A stretch of DNA of 64,000 bases from Ilyonectria destructans (taxonomy: Eukaryota; Ascomycota; Sordariomycetes; Hypocreales; Nectriaceae): contig JAHEWK010000008.1 of the NCBI GenBank assembly GCA_020740775.1, positions 124,001 through 188,000 on the forward strand, written 5' to 3'. The position numbers and the translations under genes were made by a program. The notes under the pieces are model-generated. The model had not been told where the DNA came from and searched no databases. It saw only the letters and a list, made by a program, of their open reading frames with translations. Every line of letters starts with the position of its first letter. The first letter of the stretch is position 1. This document shows, one piece after another, positions 56,951 to 64,000 of the stretch.

Positions 56951-58161
56951 ATCTCCAGAACGGGGTCTCTGTCACTTCTACCTTCTCCTTAGTTGCAGAA
57001 CCGGTTTCTGTAACATTATCGGAACTTTTACACGCCCACTGTATCGTTCTTTTCTGGAATAGTTCTTTTTGCCTCAAATGCTGTTCCTGTCTTACTGTCG
57101 TGTCCCCCTGTCGTAGCAATGCCGCCCTTGGTTGAATGTGCCAGATTTCCTGCTCAATGAAATAAGCGACGTGCTGAACTGGCAACGATATTCACTGCTA
57201 TAAATATGCGTCTTGGCTCGTCAATGCAGCCACTCAATCCTACATCTCCATCTGGGCGTCTGCTTATCTTCTAGTAAGATCCACAGCCGGCGTCTCTCCT
57301 CTCGTCTACCTCCGTTAACGTCTTATTTATCGCCTGGGAAGCTTGCTGCTGAGGCTTCACCGGCATGGTAGTCCCCCTCCATAGGCTGCGTCATAGATCA
57401 TAGACTCACTTTCTCAGGGGCTTATTCCCGCCGCTGTCCCTTCTATAACCTATTCTTCCATGTCAGTAAAAGTTCCAGGCAGGAAAGGGCACCTTCCCTC
57501 ACCCATGTAAATCTCGCTCCCATCCGCTTGTTGTTTGATCATTTTCTCTCTTTCCCTTCACTCTGTGCTGGGTGCCTGTCGTCGCTACATGTATTGTTAA
57601 TCCTTGGGTACTGGATGAACACTGTTATTTTGTTCACATAGGTGCCTTGGCTCCAGGGGAATAGTTGGAAGGTGGGGGAGCTGATTCTGGTGTTGACCCC
57701 TTCCTCAAGTCGAGATGCTGATGTGGTCATTGTTAGATGGCCGGATGGTCAAGTGAGTTCGGGGGACAGACCATTGACAGAGCAGTGATGATGCTCCAAT
57801 ACTCTGATCAGAGAAATTTCTCCATCTCATGAGAGTGATGCAAATACTGAGTTCATATGTCTTGGCAGTCTGTTTAACTGCTTTTCACACGCCTGAAGTA
57901 TCGAGAATCTGAGTAGTTAAGTTACAGCTCAAAGGATATGGATACTAGTTTAAGAAGATATTGAAATGCTCCTTAGGGCGCAACAGACAATAGAACATAC
58001 AAGCCCCCCGTAGCGGCAGTCTGGTCTGAAGAGAGGACTTGATTGAATGGGACAACTTAATGTAAGGGGATTGGCGGAAAAGACTGTACTAAATTCCTCG
58101 TCATATCTGACGAGATCTCCCTTCACTCTATATGTCAGCCAGCTTTACGTCTCCTCCAAGC
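56951..58161. other. Non-coding accessory spacer upstream of the 5S gene
   Basis: 1.2 kb with short frames only (longest 78 codons, no domain). It may contain further element remnants. The TATA at 58129-58132 belongs to the 5S gene. Confidence 0.45.
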
Positions 58162-58280
58162 ACATACGACCATAGCTCTTAGAAAATACGGGATCCCGTC
58201 CGCTCTCCCTTAGTCAAGCTGAGAAGCGGCGAATTAGTACTCGGGTCGGTGACGACCGGGGAATCCTCGCTGTTGTATGT
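58162..58280 (+). rRNA. 5S ribosomal RNA gene (dispersed copy)
   Basis: 119 bases beginning ACATACGACCATAG and ending GTTGTATGT. The ends form a 9-bp helix I. GCTCTTAG pairs with CTGAGAAGC, leaving one bulged A, which gives an intact helix II. The hallmark GGGATCCCGTCCGCTCTCCC and GTCGGTGACGACC are present. A TATA lies at about -33 to -30 (58129-58132), as in Neurospora 5S genes, and a T5 tract ends the gene. A single gene among protein genes is the usual dispersed arrangement in Pezizomycotina. Confidence 0.95.
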
Positions 58281-58284
58281 TTTT
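58280..58284 (+). terminator. Pol III T-tract of the 5S gene
   Basis: A run of five T directly at the 5S 3' end, followed by ATTCTTTT, fits RNA polymerase III termination. Confidence 0.75.
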
Positions 58285-58504
58285 ATTCTTTTGTAATTCT
58301 TTTTTGATTCGGTTGGCATTCATTTTCCTCGTTCGTCGAGGCCCAGGCTATTCCGAGCTTGCGGGGAGCTGTTTGTGGAGAATACCCAAACAGTGACTTC
58401 GTGTTTGGAAAAAACTAAGAATGTTTTAGTTGCTTCTCCCATTGATAATGGCACCTTTTTGTGTGACCCACCTTCCTATAAGGCCGGATTAGCCTGCTGC
58501 TTAA

Positions 58505-58807
58505 ATGGATGTCTCCCAGAGTTCAATGGCGCAGTTCGGGGCCATCAAAGCGAGAGAAAACACTCTGAAGCCCCAGCTGCAGATCATGCGAGTCTACGAG
58601 GTTGAATGGACCCCATTCATGGTTGCATGCCAGATGGCGAGCTTGCAAATCGTTGAGATATTGTTGGATTCTGGGGCCAGCCAGGAGCTAAAGAGCCTCA
58701 TATTCAGGAACTATGTTACGCTCCGCAGACTAATGTCGACGCCAAAGATTCAGACGCCGCTATGGTGGGCCGCCGCGAACGGGCACGAGACCGTCGTGCG
58801 CTGTTGA
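58505..58807 (+). pseudogene. Ankyrin-repeat relic
   Basis: A 100-codon frame contains two recognisable ankyrin pieces: WTPFMVACQMASLQIVEILLDSGA and, after a degraded stretch, TPLWWAAANGHETVVR. The frame ends right after the second piece, and no partner exon was found. It looks like the remains of an ankyrin gene rather than a working one. Confidence 0.5.
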
Positions 58808-60137
58808 ATCGTTTTCTGACAGTCAATGCCTCGGTCATTCTTCTAATGTCTTCCTTGGTATGATCGTCCATTTTCGTAAGCTTTGTTCTTTGCTTTACTT
58901 CTCTCTTCCGTCAGCTACCGTCTTTGCAAGGAGGTATTTGTTGGCGACGACTTGCTTCGTTCGATGGTACGATAACGGAAGGGGAGCATTGGTCAAATAT
59001 GTACTCCATGAAAATTAGACGCATAGTCCGGGCAAAGTCTTGAGCATCTCGAGAGGCAGCAAAGTGCAACCACTTTCTCCACAAATGAATCGCTTTTGGT
59101 GATGAACATGCAACCCCGCATCGCCACTACAGACCAGCAGGGAGAGTCTGAAACTGCAACACCGCCAGCTCTTTAAATTGTAACCTGCCCGGCCAAATTG
59201 CAAAACAGCAGCTAGATCAATAAGGTGGCGGCGTTTGACCTTAAAAATGCGCTGTAGTTGAATTCTCCTCCATGCCTTTCTTTCCTGGTTCCTGAAGCAA
59301 CCTTGAAGTTGTGCCTGGCTGTAGAAGAGGAAAACGATAGTGAACGTAACTCAACGGACCGAGTGTTGAGGCTCGTCGAGACGCACGACCCGAAGCGTGC
59401 GATAGGAGTCACCCCCCAAGGCAGACAAATGATTGCGAGTAATCTTGTCTTGATCCAAGGTGGTCATCAATAAAAATGTTGATTTTATCGTCGATCAATA
59501 TCGTATCGACCCCTATCGATTTCAGCATAGCCGAATATCACAATTTCCGAATAAGTCCACAGCAATCAGGCAGAAAATGTTGTCAGGGACAACCCGCCTC
59601 TACAGATCAGGATGATCAATTCATACCTACTGTACGGTTTAACAAGAACTCGCCCGTTTAATGTACCGACCCGTATTAATTTAGCGGGATGACCTCGACT
59701 CTGAGAATACTTTTCGCCCTTCATAGTGGCTGCCTCAAACATATGGGCGAAGAGGTCCATATAAATCGATATCGACGAAATCGTATCGTATCATATCGTA
59801 TCGACCGTATCGATGACCACCCTGAAATAAGACTCAATCTCCTCGACCAGGCCATTGACGATTTCGTCAACGAGGGTCACGAGCAGATCCAACAGTTCAG
59901 TTCGCCGGGGAACTCGGGGGAAACATACAAGGTCCTATTCTAGTTCCATAAGACAATGAACATACTCATACGATATTAGAATACATCGAAGTATGACAGA
60001 TACCGTGTCATTATTAATAAGTGCTAGATGCTACGTACCCGACGCCAATATTGGGAATCAACCATCGCACCAAGCGTCATAATACTAGTCTCTATTGTGG
60101 CGCTCAGGAGGAGCCCTCTTCTCCTAGATTGTCGTAC
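58808..60137. other. Degraded accessory spacer with ATCG-rich repeats
   Basis: 1.3 kb without a supported gene. It contains two ATCGTATCG-rich patches (59484-59523, 59764-59815). A frame of 84 codons between 59689 and 59943 reads into RIDDHPEIRLNLLDQAIDDFV, which may be a relic, but no family is recognised. Confidence 0.45.
59498..59806. repeat. Pair of 14-bp direct repeats in ATCG-rich patches
   Basis: ATATCGTATCGACC occurs at 59498-59511 and again at 59793-59806. The second copy is preceded by the palindrome TCGATATCGA (59766-59775). The two patches enclose about 280 bases. Confidence 0.75.
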
Positions 60138-63100
60138 TTAAGAAACATGGTTAAAAAGTAACGCCATGTAATCCAAAAAGTTGCCGGCATCGCGTATATC
60201 ATCCTCGCCAACCGGGAAGAAATTGTTCGCCCTGGCCAGCAATTTAGTCCGGTCCTGCGCGTTGCTCTTTCTGAGTTGTTCAGACATCTTGAAGAAACAG
60301 GCGTCCACCAAACCCGGTGGGCTCGATTGCTTGTCCAGCGTGTCCTGGACCATTCGGTAGCACGCCAGGATGAGAGAGGCGACCCCCGTGGCTATAGCTG
60401 TGGCGACGGAGCTTCCCTGCACATTGGCTGTCTCGATCGGCATGGATGGGTCGGTACTGGAGGCGTCGACGTCCTCCCCTCGGAACATGTACCGACCGGC
60501 ACCTTCGTTCGCGTATTTGGAAAACTTCCCGTGCTCGTCGCAGCCCACGATGGGGAAGATATCCTCAAACTTTTCGGCCTTGTCTTGCTCCCGCCGATAA
60601 TAGGCTGCTGGCCAGACCTCGTCTGTGTTTTCTCCCTCGTCGGCTGTGCTGCACATGATGATGATATCTTTCTTCTTGGCCTTGCGAAGGACCTCTTCTA
60701 GTTGGGGTGAACTCGTTCTCAGGGCAAAGCTGCAATTGATAATATCCACCTCGAGTTTGATTGCCCACTCAAGAGCCTGTTGTTAATATGAGAAACACAG
60801 TCAGCCAGGTTTGCCAATTGAACAAAATAAGTAGGGAGTGTCCCTTCAAGTGCATGATGGGACTGGATGAAAGCGCAGGTCTACCATACCTTGACTACGG
60901 TAGGCAGCTCAATGTAGTTCATGTCATCTGCGATTTGGAAGAAATAGAACACGCAAGATGGATCTAGTTGAGAGATGATATTAGCCATATGAGAACCGTG
61001 TGGATCAACAGCGAGCCACCAAGATGCTTCAGATTGGTGCCCCTTCCCGTTGTCTCTCCATACAAAACTGCGGCCGTGGCGCTCGTGGCTCTGAAGAGGG
61101 AACCGAGTCCCGTTCACGCCACTGTCCAGAATGGCAACTTTTGTCCTGGTGTTAGAAATCGCCTTCGGCAACGGGGTATTCAGCTCGTGGCAGTTGAGTG
61201 CGAGATTTAGTTGCTGAATCCGAGCTTCACTATAGTGTTGGATGAAATACACGAGTCCTGTGACTTCGATTGGACTTTGTTTCCTTGCAGACCCGGCAGA
61301 TCCATGATGGCTGTGGCCAGCCGGCTCTGGGATCCAATCCGTTTCGATGGTTACCACTGGTTTTGTCTTGACCTTCAGCTCCGCCTCGTCGCAAAGCTTC
61401 TTGCAAAGGGTTGCTCGGCCCTCACTGACAAAATCGTCCTAATCATCGAATATGTCAGCATAAAAAGCTAAGCCATCCATGGCTACATGGCCACTCACCT
61501 GCATGACGTGGATGTACAACCGGTCGAGCTGTGAAGGCCAAGTCAGTCGCCAGCAGCCACAGTAGGACTATTATGTTGTAAGACTCACCTCTAGAATGTT
61601 TATGCCCTTAGGCCCAAGCCAGTGGTCAATAGCCGCGAGGCTTCCACTCGAGTAAAGATGCAGGGTCTTGAGTTCTTTTGCAACGTTTGCGATGGACGTG
61701 ATCGAGAGGTCCGTTCTTCTCCAGTCCAAATGTTGCACGCCGAGGTCTTGGAGTGCCATCTCGATATCTTCTTCGGTGGTGGGACAATGTCTGCAATCGT
61801 CCACGGTGACCTCGAAGACACGCTTCACGCGCTTGTAGGCCTTGAGCCACTGGAAAATGGAGATTGTCTCGGTTCTCCTCTCTCCCAATTGCCCAGCAAA
61901 GGACGGAATGTTGACATATTTGAGGATTCGTTCAGATTCAATGCCACCACTGTCGATATGTGGGAGGTCGTCGACGGGGATATCTGCCAGTTGGACAGTT
62001 TGAACCGGCTCCTCGTCTGCATTGTCCGCGTCAAGCGCGAGTTGTCTCCTGACACACTCCTCGAGCTTCTCGATGTCACTGCGAACGGAACGGAGGAATG
62101 CCGTGAGAGAATGTGGATCAAAGGCTAGGATAGTGACATCGAGCGAGATCTCTTTGCCCGTCCCTATTCCGCAGTCAGTTAATTGTTGCACGGCATTGTT
62201 ACATGGACAACTGGTACGAGTGCTTACAAGTCTGCCCTCCCAGATGCTCTCGAAGCTCCGAAATGGGCAATCGCTCCATCAGGGTCTCAAATATGAGATC
62301 TCTGAGTTCCGTGTCTTCGCCATTATACAGCGCCAGAACTGGAAACTTCTCTTCGTCTACTTCTGCACTTGAAGCTGGACCTAGCGCAAGAATAAGGGGC
62401 TTATGCTCGCCCATTGTTGTATTTGGGCCTGTTCCAGATGCGTGATCCGGGTGAACGTGGAGGTTGGTGGCAAGATCAGGGAACTCCTTGAGCAAATACT
62501 TTGCCGCTTCAACCTGACCGATGTACACCACGTAGTGAATCAAACTGCAGTTTAGACTACCCAGAAACATACTTCCGATACTAAGGAGAGATTCGAAAAC
62601 CTCGAAATTGAAGCATTTGGCCGCCAGTTGCAGGATGTCTTGCTGGAGGACATCTGTCCGGTACTCTTTCTCTTCTCCAGCAGGCCTGATAGTGAGTAAC
62701 TCGCGCATGATTGCGACATTATTACCGCTGTTGCTCGTGATGGCCTTTCTCAGAAGTTTTCGTATCTCTCCTGGGCTAGTGTTGCCAAGCAACTCCAGCA
62801 TGCCGCTGACGGCTGGTATTTTGCTCTTGGTGATGGCGTATGCAAGGGGAGAATGACCCTCCTTATCCACGCTTGTCAGCAGGCTTCTAACCGTCGTGCA
62901 ACCTGGATCGTGTGGGTAGTGTCCGCCACAGCAGCCATCCATGACGGATAGGCAGATCATGATAGCTCTTTGAGCTCCGTTGATGGCGGCGATGTGAAAT
63001 AGTGTCTGCTTCATGTGGTCTTTGTCGCGACAGAGTCCGTTGGTGTTCTCAATGACGTGCGTGAGTATGCGGCAGTGGTTAATTTGCTGGTCATAGTCTT

Positions 63101-63624
63101 GCTTCTCGAGAGGACCTTGACTCATCTCATCCTTCCCCATTTTCTTGATCAGCTCCTCGGCGAGGTTTCTTGGGGCCTTAGGGTCTGGTGATAAAGCCTC
63201 TAGCAGTAGATCCAGCCATTGCTGTTGTGTCTGGTGGGAGGGACTGCGCGGTGGCGTTGGAAGCACCGTTTCTTCTTCGTCTTGGTCGTCTTGGTCGTCT
63301 TCTTTGTCACCCGGGCCGTCATCCGGTTCTTCAGGCTGGTATCGGGTGACAATGGCCTCGGCCAGCTTGAGTCGGTCTTCGTTGTTGATGAACTTTGGTG
63401 TTGCCCTGAACTCTATCTGCTTCCCATTTTCGATGAATCCAAGGAGTGTGTCTGTATCTGTGTATGGGGCTGGCTTCTTGTTCCGCTTCTGTGTCCTTTC
63501 GGTCCCCGTGGCTTGATCAGAATGCCTGCCAGCATTTCTGCAGACGGCTATCAGGGAGGTCTCGACTGCATTGAGAACATGGCACATACGTACCCTCAAT
63601 CATTGGAGCCTTTGGAGGTGCCAT
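60138..63624 (-). CDS. Ankyrin-subtilase (peptidase S8) fusion protein
   Basis: Six exons (63624-63590, 63537-62228, 62163-61589, 61528-61499, 61438-60890, 60776-60138), all in phase; 1045 residues. No signal peptide, so probably intracellular. Residues about 150-440 hold ankyrin-like repeats (TLFHIAAINGAQRAIMICL, GHSPLAYAITKSKIPAVSGML, LIHYVVYIGQVEAAKYLL). A linker domain follows (about 450-650). The subtilisin domain is at 740-1000 with the full triad: D755 in VAILDSG, H797 in DPHGSHMA and S956 in VQGSSVATAIATGVASL. The usual oxyanion Asn motif is replaced by CSTADEG. Similar S8 domains are effector parts of fungal NLR-like proteins. A role in self/non-self or stress response is inference. 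Confidence 0.85.
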
Positions 63625-63903
63625 GGTGAGTTTCGGCTTTGATTCAAATATACTGACGAAACTTGGTGATTCAAGATTGTTATCTCTGGGCGCTGGTAAT
63701 TTAGCTAGGCCGAAGGTGGAACGCGGGCTGCAGTCGGAAGCAATCGAAGGACGGAAGACGACGGGTAAAACGCCCGGGCGGAGCCATAACGCCTGGGGCT
63801 CGGACGTCGCGATAAATAGCCTAGCGTTCGTTGACACCTCAAATGGTCGTGTTCTCTCTTCCCTCAATGGGACGGAGATCACCACGTCAGCCCCAAATCC
63901 ACC
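63625..63903. promoter_or_regulatory. Divergent promoter of the subtilase and right-edge genes
   Basis: A 279-base spacer between two diverging starts. An open frame continues upstream of the subtilase Met, but it has no conserved motif. Confidence 0.45.
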
Positions 63904-64000
63904 ATGGCTACCGCAACAATGACTGCGGCTCCGGCCACCGAAAGCTACAAGCTAGAGCTGTTGTCACCTTATGGCCCTGTGTTTCGAGATGTGCTCAAAA
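63904..64000 (+). CDS. N-terminus of a gene cut by the right edge
   Basis: An ATG in good context (ACCATGG) opens 32 codons to the window end: a short Ala/Thr-rich start, then ESYKLELLSPYGPVFRDVLK. Too short to name. The sequence looks like real protein rather than low complexity. Confidence 0.5.
   Translation, partial: MATATMTAAPATESYKLELLSPYGPVFRDVLK

Noticed and set aside
63590..63885. Longer N-terminus for the subtilase starting at 63885
   Set aside because: The extra 87 residues show no conserved motif and occupy the short divergent promoter; the Met at 63624 is in better agreement with gene spacing.
1..64000. CRISPR arrays, prophage or bacterial operons
   Set aside because: No spaced direct repeats; all genes have spliceosomal introns and eukaryotic families.

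Overview
The window is nuclear DNA of a filamentous ascomycete, most likely a Sordariomycete. Genes are spaced and sit on both strands. Introns are short (about 47-105 nt) with GT..AG ends and CTAAC/CTGAC-like branch points. Coding DNA is moderately GC-rich. The protein set (COMPASS Set1, Mgm1, Zrg17, a SCAP with a sterol-sensing domain, a 161-residue tropomyosin, Big1, Trm112) is fungal. No bacterial operons, CRISPR array or viral genes were seen. Splice models were built by hand: I joined exons where splice signals, reading phase and family conservation agreed.

Layout, 1-26 kb: the 5' part of a Ser/Arg-rich protein runs off the left edge (minus), then zrg17 (+), mgm1 (-), spb1 (+), a JMJD7-like JmjC hydroxylase (-), SCAP (+), a divergent 14-3-3-like protein (+), a Myb/SANT-like protein (-) and a DUF4202 protein (+). 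Two very long gene-free stretches (16.6-20.9 and 26.3-31.6 kb) precede + strand genes and look like long promoters or leaders.

Layout, 31-49 kb: a dense housekeeping block. It holds a small 'ilp'-type protein, set1 (-), a disordered securin-like candidate (-), tropomyosin (+), rrp17 (-), big1 (+), trm112 (-), an ER cyclophilin (-), a mitochondrial S13 protein (+) and a membrane dipeptidase (-). Several pairs share short divergent promoters of about 280-480 bp.

Layout, 49-64 kb: an accessory block. It contains a lineage-type membrane protein, a 996-residue 2OG-Fe(II) oxygenase, a very AT-rich stretch, a possible LTR relic, one intact dispersed 5S rRNA gene, two truncated 5S relics with mostly transition-type changes, an ankyrin relic, and a 1045-residue intracellular-type subtilase with an ankyrin-like N-terminal part. 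A further gene begins at the right edge.

Most interesting observation: the ER cyclophilin gene encodes two different C-termini. Reading through its last intron gives a lumenal protein ending in HVEL. Removing that 94-nt intron replaces this end with a transmembrane anchor.
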